NCBI GenBank assembly: GCA_949775045.1
Contig: OX459104.1
Location: 6,467,306 to 6,531,305, forward strand
Length of the DNA stretch: 64,000 bases
Source: Metridium senile
Lineage: Eukaryota; Cnidaria; Anthozoa; Actiniaria; Metridiidae
Direction of reading: 5' to 3'
In this document: piece by piece, positions 22,971 to 32,975 of the stretch
Layout of the letters: the number at the start of each line of letters is the position of its first letter
Numbering within the stretch: the first letter of the stretch is position 1
Notes under the pieces: generated by a model
The model's input: the letters and a program-made list of their open reading frames with translations, nothing else
Databases searched by the model: none
Told to the model about the DNA's origin: nothing
Position numbers and translations under genes: made by a program

Positions 22971-23112
22971 TTAACCGGCGAAACAAAGTGTATTAGTTAA
23001 AGTGTGATAGACAAATAACAATAAAAGAACACAAATATATGTACATGTAGTTAAGGTGCATTGAAGAGTAATACACTAAAGAGTGTTTCACAGGTTAATA
23101 AAAACAGTTTTA
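22971..23112. mobile_element. AACCCGTGAAA-family MITE, complete copy
   Basis: The arms GTTTTCATTAACCGGCGAAA and TTTCACAGGTTAATAAAAAC are inverted; both continue into AGTGTATTA/TAATACACT. The fragments at 3283, 4225, 35262 and 56620 belong here. Confidence 0.75.
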
Positions 23113-23415
23113 ATGCATGTATACATTGATGACATACCATACCAGCCATGCTGAATTGGGCAACCTGTTTAAATATTATTCAAAATAAATAAACAACACC
23201 AATTGCTAGATTTCAATCATTTTAGAGCATCTTCATTGAAAGCTTGAAATCAGCAAAGTATAATAGAGTGCTCCCATTAAACTCATGATTGAACAACGTG
23301 TAATAAATAGTAAGAATTCATACAAAAACCTGTATATACATGTGTGATTGTTTCATTAGCACTTTTAGTACTTATATTTAGTATAAATATTTCATGGATT
23401 TAGTAAGAGCACATA
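23113..23415. other. Spacer, no gene seen
   Basis: A+T-rich, no features. Confidence 0.35.
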
Positions 23416-23652
23416 ACAGGTTCCCATTTATATCTGTACTTTCCCATTTAAATCTGTACTTTCCCATTTAAATCTGTACTTATGCAAATTGTGTTGATGT
23501 GTGCTAAACACACAGATCAACCAGTCAGAGAAGTTCACTTCAGAAAAAATATATACTCTGATTGGTTGATCTGTGTATTTAGCACACATCAACACACTTT
23601 GCATAAGTACATATTTAAATGGGAAAGTACATATTTAAATGGGAACCTGTTA
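23416..23652. mobile_element. Palindromic MITE with tandem subterminal repeats
   Basis: The left arm has three TTCCCATTTAAATCTGTAC units and the right arm two inverted units. The inner arms contain TGTGTTGATGTGTGCTAAA and GATCAACCA in inverted orientation. Confidence 0.8.
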
Positions 23653-23744
23653 CATGCACTTGTCAACAAACATATGTTTTGTCAATAAACATTTACTAAT
23701 ATAATTGTTTATGTTCTTCTGTTCCTTTTATATATATGTACACC

Positions 23745-24677
23745 CTAAATACTTTGAAGCTGGCATGGATGACGAGGGTAATTATGCCTATTCCATTCCC
23801 CATAATGAAACTGGATATATAATGTGCCAGAGTTTTTTTGGTCAAAGAAAGCAAAATCTTTGTTTGCTTCTACTAATAGTTTCACTACATGTTTGTTTCT
23901 TTTCAAACCCTTCAACTTCCTCACAAAGAAGGCTTGTACTTCTTCTTTACTCAGACTTGCTACTAGACCAAAGAACATAATGACTGACTCTAGGCAGGTG
24001 AAACGTATGACATGACCTTTATTGTTTTTGGCCAAGTAGCATAGTGGTTCTCTTAACTTATCAATAGACTGGATCACTACTGACATGGCACTGACTATGG
24101 CATAAGGTATGTTCCGGCGTATTTCAGCATAGTAGGGTCTACTTATAGCAACTCGACCGGCTAGTCTGCGGTATCTTAGTTTACAGCCAAACCTACAGAA
24201 GCGTTCCTATCGAGGTTGGAATGCTCGATTTATTCTTCCAAACTTGATTTGAAATTTGTTTTGAAATTTGCATAAATGAATCGAAACTTGTAAGTTTCAA
24301 AAACTGCCTCAAATCAAAACATTACTTTCAATGTTTTTTTGGACAACAGAAACTTGCTAAACCTAGTCTGCTTACAGAAATATTGTTATAAATACTTACT
24401 AAAGTATTCTATTACAATAGCATTATCAGTTATTGACCGCAGATCATGATTTCGATACCATTATCGGTTGACGGTTGAAGTCTGCAATTTGAAACTTACA
24501 AGATTCGATTCATTTATGCAAATTCCAAAACAAATTTAAAATCAAGTTTGGAAGAATAAATCTAGCCTTCCAACTTCGATAGGAACGCTTCTGTAGGTTT
24601 GGCTGTAAGCCAAAGTCTAACTTCCATATCAAGCACTGATCCAGTTGTCATTGAGTTGGACGATAGTAAATGTGCAA
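23745..24677 (-). CDS. Coding exon of an unrecognised gene, split by a MITE
   Basis: The exon starts after a TTTATGTTTTAG acceptor at 24677 and reads VAHLLSSNSMTTGSVLD. It is interrupted by the MITE at 24181-24608 and resumes at 24180 with LRYRRLAGRVAISRPYYAEI, then SAMSVVIQSIDKLREPLCY, to a TAG at 23745-23747. The two halves together are about 168 codons without other stops and look like a C-terminal exon rich in Leu, Lys and aromatic residues. I do not recognise the family. The probable first exon is 25935-26114, but the phases imply another exon in between. Confidence 0.5.
24181..24608. mobile_element. MITE TTACAGCCAAACC, copy 2, inside a coding exon
   Basis: The TIRs of about 115 bases start TTACAGCCAAACCTACAGAA and are inverse at the right end. 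The family includes 20473-20818. The flanks give no clear target duplication. Confidence 0.85.
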
Positions 24678-24757
24678 CTAAAACATAATTTATGTGCAAA
24701 TCAATTTATTATATCATGATAACACAATCTCACTCCCACAATATAGTAACCTAGTGT

Positions 24758-25383
24758 TAGAGCACACTTTTCATAGTTTTTTAATTAGTTTTGTCTAAAC
24801 ATTGGACAGATCCTAGGCAGGTTCCAAAAATATTAATTATTACATTTTTATCATTTCATAATATTAATGGGTTTGTAGTTAGGCATATACATTGGACATC
24901 ATCTTGAAACATATATCAACTTAAGTAACAAACATATTATTTTCATATATTAACAATAAATATTTTAGGAATGACACAGTTTAATTTCTATTATACTTGA
25001 CATTTGTAGTCATGCGAGCAGCATTATACATACAAAACCAAGATGTTTGGGGAGTCCCCCGATGAAAACCTGCTTGGTTATGTATGTATTATGCTGCTCA
25101 TGCAACTACAAATTTCAATGTATTATATTAATTAAAGCTACATCATTACTAAAATATTGCTTGTTAATGATGAAAATAATATAAAGTTTGTTACTTAGTT
25201 GATATATGTTTCAAGCTGATGTCCAATGTTTATGCCTAACTACAAACCCAATAATATAATGAAATGATGAAATGATTGCAAAACTTTGATTAATATTTTT
25301 TTAAACCTGCCTAGGCTCTGTCCAATGTTTAGGCAAAACTATTCATCCAGAACTAATTATAAAACTCTGAAAAGTGTGCTCTA
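24758..25383. mobile_element. 626-bp foldback element with ~300-bp arms
   Basis: The termini TAGAGCACACTTTTCA and TGAAAAGTGTGCTCTA are inverted. The arms match with small gaps all the way to a GGGGAGTCCCC centre near 25055. No coding capacity. Confidence 0.8.
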
Positions 25384-25934
25384 GCTAGTCTGACACTATC
25401 ATTGTATATACAAGTTGAGTATTAAACATCAATCAAAGTAACAGTATTTCCTATACAGTCAATTTCACTATCGTTGTTTGATAAAATATTCATTAACAAC
25501 CAATTCGAAGAGAATTTTGTAGTATAATAACTTTTGATTCCAAAAATTGCTTGGTAATTATTCTGTCAAAGCTAGCAGTGGATTAATTGTCAACAAATAT
25601 TTAAAGCAAATGCACTCCTGAATGAGGTACTTAACGTATTTTTAAACAGCAATAATGACTTTGACTTACAACTAAATGAATTGAATTGCATGAGTTTGAC
25701 TCTGATCGATCGAAGGAAGCGAATTCCTACAACAAATAGAATAGATAATATGTGTTAAGAGTAAATCCAAATCCTTCAAGTTTATTACATGCTTCGTCAT
25801 GCACCTATCAGAAAATTAAACAAACAAGCTTTATAGATTAAAACTAACCTTTCAATCTTGTTTCTGTGTCAGTTGAAGTGGGCAATTCCCCTTTAGAAAC
25901 GTCTTGACAAATGTGTCAAAGGCAACAAACTCAC
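25384..25934. other. Probable intron of the - strand gene
   Basis: The + strand at 25573-25758 has a 61-codon open frame lacking a start; this is probably chance. No repeat was identified. Confidence 0.3.
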
Positions 25935-26114
25935 TGCCTCACGCTTAAAAAACTCCCCATCAAACCCATCTCCTCCATCAAACTTTCCCAAACAGTCCTT
26001 CAACATGTTCTTATCCTTGTCCCCTTCGTCGTCCACATCATCAACCAAAACATCATCATCAGAATCCAGTAAAACCTCTTCGCGAACTTGTTCAACACTC
26101 AGACTGGCCGCCAT
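25935..26114 (-). CDS. First exon of the unrecognised - strand gene
   Basis: ATG at 26112-26114 in an AAGATGGCGGCC context. The exon reads MAASLSVEQVREEVLLDSD, then a very acidic stretch (DDDVLVDDVDDEGDKD), and ends FKREA at an excellent donor (GTGAGT). Acidic N-termini of this kind are common in transposase and chromatin proteins, but that gives no function. It starts about 45 bases inside the right-hand inverted sequence of the possible 9.3-kb element. Confidence 0.5.
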
Positions 26115-26202
26115 CTTGTTTTACCCTCACGCGTAAAACCGCTGTACTCAATAAATGGCGAACCCCGGCTTTTTTGAGCGCGCGTAGGCCCGGCGTGATA
26201 TG

Positions 26203-26515
26203 TAGTGTTTACAACATGAGCGGCCGTGTTGTATCGGCAGATACAATCGCAAGCCGAAGGCGCGCGATTGTATCGCCGATACAACACGGACGCGAATGTT
26301 GTAAACTACTTAAAAAATGTCTAGGTTAGCTCTTTCATATTTTACCAAAATTTTCAAGATTAAAATAAATTTTGCCGTAAAATTACCAGTTAAAACTTAT
26401 GCAAATCAGGATATACAACACTAGTGTTGTATCAGATTTACAACACTCGTCATGGTCATGATTTCTTTTGAAAATGTCTCATTAATTATTCATGAATTTT
26501 TTAAGAATATTAAAA
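26203..26515. repeat. Hairpin repeat family H, full-length copy
   Basis: Starts GTTTACAACATGAGCGGCCG. The first 100 bases form a hairpin (GTGTTGTATCGGC...GCCGATACAACAC), followed by a single-copy-like body and a second small hairpin, AACACTAGTGTT. It ends TTAATTATTCATGAATTTTT. Confidence 0.85.
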
Positions 26516-26756
26516 CTGAGTATCCTTTGTATAAAAAAAAACAAGTACTAAAAACTAAAAACCGTAACTAAAAACAGTACATGTCAAAACTTTCTATACT
26601 AGGAGAGTGTCCTAGTCAATGCTATATATCTTTTAATGATGCTTTCTTTTTGCAAAGTTATGCCACATTAGAGTGATTGACTGTATATGAGACAACTGTC
26701 ATTTTTTGCTTTGTATTAATTCTTCTGGCGTTATATTCATGATATTTAGTACAAAG

Positions 26757-27240
26757 TCAAGGATCAAAACAGAAATTCTGAACAAGCTTATTGGCTTTCT
26801 CAACAAAGCATTTCGAAGAAAGAAGATCCCTCAAGCAGGATTTGTCAGTTTGAGATGTAAATATTAGTAGAGTGTCCTCATCGATATTACCAAGTTGCGG
26901 GATGCCATTTATTTGAGGGCTGTACTCATTTGCTACAGGATCTCCTCCTAAGGACTTAAATATAACACATACCCTTTCAAACATGTTCTGTTGCGTTTTT
27001 CTTTCGTAAAACTGATGACTTATCTTTCGATCCAATCGTGTAGTTAGCATAGTACTTTTCCATTGCTTTATCCATGTTATCCACCAAATCTCTAATGTTT
27101 CTTTCAATACCAGTAGTAATGAAGTGCAGTGTGTCTGTGTTGAATTTATGATGACAGCTCAGTCCAGTTTGCAGTTTCCCACTACTTTTAGAAAACAGGC
27201 TATCATCATCATCAGTTATCTTTGTTTGTATTTTTTCACA
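26757..27240 (-). pseudogene. Possible coding fragment of unknown type, frameshifted
   Basis: On the - strand from about 27230 one frame reads HHKFNTDTLHFITTGIERNI and LVDNMDKAMEKYYANYT before a TGA near 27000. A second frame then continues FKSLGGDPVANEYSPQ and DKSCLRDLLSSKCFVEKANK to a stop at 26757. The residue pattern is protein-like in each half, which suggests one exon broken by a frameshift. I do not recognise it. Confidence 0.3.
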
Positions 27241-27289
27241 CTTTTGTAGTATTTAAATGGACACATTTTTACATCTCATAATTTTTTCA

Positions 27290-27472
27290 GAGAGTGGGGG
27301 TGGGGGGGGGGGGGGGGGGGGAGGTTGATAGTTATTTATTTTCAAAAGGTGGGGGGGGGGGGGGGGGTAAGAAGTTATTTACACGTTTAGCACAGCGGGG
27401 TCTAGCTTCAATTTAAACCCAATTTTGAGGATTTTAGAACCCCCCCTCCCGATAATTATTGCACAGTCCCTA
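27290..27472 (-). repeat. G-rich dispersed repeat, copy 2
   Basis: Two G runs of about 20 on the + strand; the right end is the inverse of the start of copy 1 (16575). Potential G-quadruplex DNA. Confidence 0.7.
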
Positions 27473-27551
27473 AAATATGAATATAATTTACCGTTTGGTT
27501 TAAATAAACGAATAAAATTGCAATGAGCATTACATTATATTGTCTTTGCAG

Positions 27552-27651
27552 ATGTTTCCTTTAAGGGTAAAACGGATGGTTGGAGCGGTCGAATCTAATA
27601 GAGACCAGTGGCCTTGGCAAGTGTCCATTCATTATGGTCCAAACAATGACG
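27552..27651 (+). CDS. Trypsin-family serine protease, exon with N-terminal IVGG-like site
   Basis: It follows a CTTTGCAG acceptor and reads KRMVGAVESNRDQWPWQVSI, then HYGP. This aligns with the activation site and first strand of chymotrypsin-fold proteases; the usual IVGG is MVGA. The donor is GGTATGTG at 27652 (phase 1). Signal-peptide exons would lie upstream and were not found. Confidence 0.75.
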
Positions 27652-28082
27652 GTATGTGAATTTTTTTTGAAGCTTTTTGTAATTTTCAACAATTGTAACT
27701 TTTTGTTTCGAACAATTCTCAGGGTGGGGAAGAGGGGGTACCGATCACGAATCACGCACCGTTTTTTTCATGATTTCACGAATCACGGAGCAACATAAAG
27801 CGTTTTCACGAATCACAGTTTTAGAAATCGCGATGTTAACTCTGTTGTTTTAACTAGGCAACGTTTGGCGCTTGTAAGACAGATAATTAATATTAACTGG
27901 ATCTAACAGATATACAAAGAATAACACTGCTAGCTTGCAATAAACGTCTCAGTTTACACAACCGTGTATGAAAAGCTCTTATGTTTTCACGGATCACCGA
28001 TTTTGTAATCACGAGTCACGAGAGTGAGAATCTGTGAATCACGGGCGAAGATGATTTCATGGATCACGGCGATATTTAAGTA

Positions 28083-28384
28083 ATGTTTATTTATAACATG
28101 AGCGGCCGTGTTGTATTGGCAGATACAATCGCAAGCCGAAGGCGCGCGATTGTATCGCCGATACAACACGGGCGCGAATGTTGTAAACGACATAAAAAAT
28201 GTGTAGGTTAGCTCTTTCACTTTTACCAACATTTTCAAGATCAAAATAAATTTTGCCGTAAAATTACCAGTTAAAACTTATGCAAATCAGGATATACAAC
28301 ACTAGTGTTGTATCAGATTTACAACACTCGTTATGGTCATGATTTCTATTGAAAAATGTCTCATTAATTATTCATGAATTTTTT
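28083..28384. repeat. Hairpin repeat family H copy in a protease intron
   Basis: Almost identical to 26203-26515. Its 3' end stops 5 bases before the acceptor of the next exon, so its T-rich tail now serves as the polypyrimidine tract. It is preceded by degenerate TCACGAATCACG-type repeats at 27740-28070. Confidence 0.85.
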
Positions 28385-28389
28385 TAAAG

Positions 28390-28501
28390 GTGAATCACGG
28401 AACACATTCATATGTGGTGGAGCCCTCATTGGTACAAAGTGGGTCCTTACAGCTGCACACTGCCTCTACCGCTCTGGTAAAAAGAAAGATTCGCCAAACG
28501 A
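28390..28501 (+). CDS. Serine protease exon with catalytic His
   Basis: Phase-1 start after TTTAAAG. Reads FICGGALIGTKWVLTAAHCL, which contains the CGG and TAAHC motifs with the catalytic histidine and its disulfide partner. It ends at a GTAAGA donor in phase 2. Confidence 0.8.
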
Positions 28502-29111
28502 GTAAGATACTTATTTTTGTAGTGCGGTCCCATTTTGTCAGATCACCTTAAATTAAGGGTTCTGCAGATCACGAACTGCACTATCAAAAAGTTCGAATAC
28601 ACTTTCAATGACTAAATATTGTTAATACTCATTGTTGCTGTTATTTTTCTTTTGATAATATATGACTGCACGAAAACAAAGATCCCTGAGCCGACAAAAT
28701 TATAATTTGTAATTGGCTCGTGATTTGATAGAATATTTCGATAGAAAAATATTTTTAGAAAAAACGGAGTATACTTAGTTAAAAATGTAGTTAGAAACCT
28801 GGCCGAAGCGTGCTTGCAATTACACGATTCTGATTGGCTAGGAAAAGTGCAGTTATAAATGTTATTCAAAAAAAGTGCCTTTTTGGTTCTGTACTGTGCT
28901 TTTGTTGACATAAATAGTCCCACTCAAAGGAGTACAATTAGGCTGAAAAAAAGGAAAAGGAACTTGAGTTTCTTACGTTTTTATGCTGCGCAGATTGGTT
29001 CAAAATCAATATTTTGTCAGTTTTTCAAAGTTTAACGTTATTTTCTTTCTATTGGTAAGAGATATATCTCCTTTTTATTCTTATTTAAAATCAGATACAC
29101 CATTATTGCAG
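28502..29111 (+). other. Protease intron, possibly missing a small exon
   Basis: The preceding exon ends in phase 2, but the next needs phase 1. The protein also lacks the usual ~15 residues between the two exons. A small exon in this interval, or a loss, would explain both; I could not identify one. Confidence 0.4.
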
Positions 29112-29767
29112 GAAATGATAGCATTGCAATTGGGGATCCGAAGGAACAAGTACGTAAAAACTACAACATACACATCCATGAAAAGTACAACAATAACTTT
29201 ATCCGCTTAGGATATGACATCGCCCTGATAGAGCTGGATCAAGAAATTACACTCGATCCGCCTTACGTGGATACCATATCCCTTCCAGAAACAGAAGAGA
29301 AGCTTTCAACACCTACCACAACAGGATGGGTAGCTGGTTGGGGAAGACAAGGTGAAAAACTTCCAACGTCAAATAAACTCCGCCATGCTTCATTCACAAT
29401 TCAAAGAAATGAATTGTGTGTATATAGAGAACCATCTTTCAATGAGAACATAAAATTCTGTGCTGGTGATGGCAAGGGAAACAAAGCTTTTTGTAACGGT
29501 GACAGTGGTGGTCCTTTTGTAAGAAGAGTGACCGGCCCAAGGAAATGGGTGGCAATTGGATTGGTTAGCTGGAGTGTGGGATGTGCTAGAAAAGGCAATT
29601 ACGACTACTACACGAGATTGGAACCGTTTGTGGACTGGATAAAAGACATAAGAGAAAAAAGCCGTACAACACTCAGCCCTACAACAATCAGCCGTTCATC
29701 TCATAACCATATGTTTTTCTGTCATATCTTTCTATTATTAGCCCTTATTAGCCCTTTTTTACAATAG
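29112..29767 (+). CDS. Serine protease exon with catalytic Asp and Ser
   Basis: It follows an ATTGCAG acceptor. YDIALIELD carries the catalytic aspartate, GWVAGWGRQG is the conserved WGR segment, CNGDSGGPF carries the catalytic serine and VSWSVGCA forms the specificity-pocket rim. It ends with DWIKDI and then about 40 extra residues: a Ser/Thr-rich linker and a hydrophobic tail (FFCHIFLLLALISPFLQ). The tail could be a GPI-anchor signal or a membrane anchor, so a cell-surface protease is possible (inference). Stop TAG at 29765-29767. The residue six before the catalytic serine is Ala, Lys or Asn depending on alignment, so specificity is not called. Confidence 0.8.
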
Positions 29768-29816
29768 AAAAGTCTATGTAACTTTTACAACAAAAGCTCT
29801 CTGCCGCTCTATCAGC

Positions 29817-29850
29817 GAAATAAAAGAATAAAAACATAATAAAAAAACAA
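29817..29850 (+). terminator. Polyadenylation signals of the protease gene
   Basis: AATAAA at about 29818, with a second copy (AATAAA) ten bases on; 50-70 bases after the stop codon. Confidence 0.55.
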
Positions 29851-29859
29851 ACAAAAAAA

Positions 29860-30465
29860 ACCCACAACAACAACAACACTTTGATTGAAGATGAAAGAAT
29901 TCGAGTTATAATATTCTCTTCTATATACATGAGACATAATCTAACATTGGTACTAAGTTTATTAATTAACCATTCCTGAGTCCTATGATATGAGAGAATT
30001 AATAAAAAAAACTGTACAACTATACCCTAAACTATTTTGTATTTTTTTTCAATATGTTTAAATAGATTACTAAGAATTATGATTAATCAACATATGTTTT
30101 TCATTGATTCGTTTTAAGGCCAAAATTTTAATTGAAGAATGACCCACAGGACCCAATTCGCCAGCTGATTTGAATTTGAGGTCAATCAACCAATCAGAGT
30201 CGAAGATTTTTTTATTGTTATTAGCATTTTCCTTAAATGCTAACCAAAATAGTTGACCCATAATTCCTTTCGGGGAACGCGATCAACTCAGCTGGCAAGA
30301 ACAATAAATGAGCAATGTCTCATCTTAAAATAAAGATGACATAAAGTTCACGATTGGATATTACCTTCCATGTTAAGATGTAAATAATCCACCTTTGCAC
30401 CTGAAAACTGCATACCGATGCTTATCAAAAATAGCATGATATTATATAATTATGCTTTATAATAT
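29860..30465. other. Intergenic, no gene seen
   Basis: A+T-rich. Contains a CCAATCAG motif at 30190-30197. Confidence 0.35.
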
Positions 30466-30770
30466 AGCTCAATTATAACGCGCGCTCTGATTGGTTGAGA
30501 GGTCATCAAATTCTATGCTCTATTTCCCCAGTAAAGTCATGACTTTATTTTTGTTTAATTAAATTGCCTCTTGCTATATCATAAAAGCAATAGAAGATAT
30601 ATTTTTAGGACTCTACTGGTGAAATAGAGCACTTGTGATGTTGGAAGATACACTCCAAAAAGTTTGAAATGTTTTTTCGTGTTTCTCCCAATATTACTCG
30701 TGCTCTATTCCACTGCTAGAGTCATAGAGATATGTCTTCTATTGCTTACTTATTCATTAATAAAAACATC
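30466..30770. mobile_element. Probable MITE with inverted arms
   Basis: GCAATAGAAGATAT...GACTCTACTGGTGAAATAGAGCAC at 30588-30643 is inverted at about 30705-30755. Arms are imperfect and the outer boundaries are uncertain. Confidence 0.5.
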
Positions 30771-30958
30771 ACTGATTGTATAACTGTAATTATCATATGC
30801 CCCGTATTTTGCCCGGCGCGCGCTCTTAAGAAAACCTTCGGAAAAAAGTGACGTGATGGGGTCCGTATGGCTTTTTAATCCAACTGGTCCGTACAAATTA
30901 CCGTAAATTGGTAAAAACACGTGAAAATAAAATAATTGAATAATGATGCAGCCTTTAA

Positions 30959-31373
30959 GGTATCATGTCTAGGGGAAAAAATGTATTTTTGAAAGTAGCG
31001 TAGTGCGTAAAGGTTTTAGAACATCCGTAATAATAATATATATACATATATTCTTAAAGCTAAAAGAACAACGATTTAGATATTGAAATCGAATTTTTAA
31101 AATTCAATGAGTTAACCCGGCAGTTTCTATTGTACGAATTTGATTGATCACCAAACATATCAAATTAAAATAAAGTGCCTCATTTTTTTTATTCAGCGCT
31201 TGGTTATTTTTTTTATTAATTTTTTACAAATTCGATTTCAATATGGAAATCTTTGTTCTTTTACTGAGCTTTAAGTATATATATATATGCTTTATTAGGA
31301 ATATTTTAAAAGCTGTATTTTAAAAGCATTACACGACTTTCAAAAAGAGATATCGATTTTGTTCCCTGATACC
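30959..31373. mobile_element. TTAA-TSD MITE, GGTATCA termini
   Basis: The ends GGTATCATGTC and its inverse TGATACC are flanked by TTAA at 30955-30958 and 31374-31377. The arms share TAAAAGAACAACGATTT-like and GAAATCGAATTTTTAAAATT-like stretches. The terminal GGTATCA is the same as in the 7.4-kb Kolobok-like element, so it may be a non-autonomous relative. Confidence 0.75.
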
Positions 31374-31377
31374 TTAA

Positions 31378-32076
31378 TGTAATTGTGTTCTATTTTCTTT
31401 TCTCCTGTAATTCAGTAATTCACAAAGAAAAACAAAACAAACGCAATCATAAAAGTAATGTGATTTTGGTAATATAACCAAACGAATATATTAAGTAAAT
31501 CCATTTCATTTATTCGCTATTCCTTCTAGCCGGGCATACTCTCTGTATCGGTACAATATTTTTCCGTGACCGTAAATATAACATGCTTTTACTGAAGTTT
31601 TCGACTTTCTGTGAACCGCAAAAATGAACATGTAAGCTGAATTGTGTGCAAAATAATTAAACGTCGAGGTAGTGAGTGTGTGTCTGAGTCTCCACCATTA
31701 GTAGGGCACACGTGTCCAGTCTAGAAGAATTGAGAAATTAATAAGGTTAATTATTTCATTTATTTTATAAGATATTCCAACGGCTAGTTGTAAAATACGT
31801 ATTTTTGTATTTTGGATCAAGGATCAATCAAGGATTTTAAAGCTATCGACCAATTAGTTTTAATTTGACGGCCGTAACGTGTTTCACAACAAGCCGTTAA
31901 AATGTCTGAGTTCGCAGAAAGTCGAAAACCGCAGTAAGATTTGATGAAACACTCGAAAACAACGGGAAGTCATTTCAACGTTACGGTATGCTGCAATGTG
32001 TACTTACTGTATGCCAATGATGTGTGATGCTTCCCACTCATACTAAATCCACTCTATTGTCTCACACTACAATATA
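31378..32076. other. Intergenic, no gene seen
   Basis: No coding or repeat signal worth naming. Confidence 0.35.
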
Positions 32077-32373
32077 CACCTATTTCAATAATCGTTGTCG
32101 CAAACAAAGCCACAGTCCACACTCTGAAGCCTGCAAATGATGTCGGTATTTCTTCTCTTTTTATCGATTTATTCATAGCATTTTTGTGGTTGTACGTGTT
32201 TGTGTTATATGACCATAACAAGTTGTTGTACATGTTGTGGTAGATATAAATAGAAATATTTCTTTAAAAAACGTGTAATAAATCACAAATTATGTCCATA
32301 TAACCGACATCCTTTGCAGGCTTTAGAGTATGGACTGTAGCTTTGGCTGCAACAACGATTTTTGAAATAGGTG
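32077..32373. mobile_element. TA-flanked MITE, CACCTATTTCAA termini (second family)
   Basis: Flanked by TA. The outer 12 bases are shared with 6833-7088, but the inner TIR (GTCCATACTCTAAAGCCTGC-like, CCGACATC) differs, so this is a different MITE using the same kind of end. Confidence 0.8.
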
Positions 32374-32524
32374 TATATCACAACAGTACGCATGGTCACA
32401 ATATTGTGACTAGGTATCTAGGGCCAATATCCAAGTGCAGTGCAAGTACCAATGTCAATATTTCAATACTCCAGTCAATAACAAGTCAAATAATAACAGT
32501 TTTAATAAACCAAGTCTTGCTATT

Positions 32525-32826
32525 TGTTTGTTTTTATTACTTACATTGTTATATAGCTAATCGTTTTGACTATATAACGAGCATTCTATGCATTGGTTGA
32601 TAGATGCTCACGTGATACTAGTTAAATCTAACTGTATCCCGACCGGGATACAATTGCCCAGCGCATTGAATACAAATTCAAATTTTCTTAATTTACTTGT
32701 CTAAAATGATTAGCTATATAACAAAACGCTTAATGACTGATCCCTCGGGAAACCACGGAGCCTCGGGAAACATTGAGATTCTCGGGAAACAAAACTGTTT
32801 CCCTCGGGACCAGTCATTAAGTGTAT
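32525..32826. repeat. Nested inverted repeats with CTCGGGAAAC array
   Basis: 32722-32826 is palindromic, from AATGACTGATCCCTCGGG to its inverse, and holds five CTCGGGAAAC-like units. Just outside, TTATATAGCTAATCG (32549) and GATTAGCTATATAAC (32709) are inverted. TATCCCGACCGGGATA (32634-32649) is a perfect palindrome. Confidence 0.6.
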
Positions 32827-32934
32827 AATGTACAGTACAACAATACTTGACTCTTATTAATTCGGACAAGAGAAAAATAAAAGAACGAAATCTTCTCGTA
32901 CAATTTAATACTGTTAAAAGTAAACTGCTTACCG

Positions 32935-32975
32935 TATTTACTCGAATAAGCGCCGCCCTCGAATATGCGCGGCAT
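32935..32975. repeat. TTTACTCGAATAAGCGCCGC-type transposon end fragment
   Basis: This sequence is a recurrent transposon end in animal genomes, from general knowledge. Only one end is present. Confidence 0.4.

Larger units (their letters stand above)
16870..26193. mobile_element. Possible 9.3-kb composite element bounded by an inverted pair
   Basis: 16870-16905 (CCGGGCCTACGCGCGCTCAA onward to GCCGGGGTT) is repeated in inverse orientation at 26159-26193 with few changes. Between them lie the 2A/OTU polyprotein (+ strand), a broken coiled-coil exon (+ strand) and an unrecognised gene (- strand) whose ATG is about 45 bases from the right copy. I found no clear target duplication. The pair could instead be two independent insertions of a small repeat. 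Confidence 0.4.

Noticed and set aside
25573..25758. 61-codon + strand open frame (QIFKANALLNEVL...)
   Set aside because: No start codon, no motif, and a length expected by chance in A+T-rich DNA.
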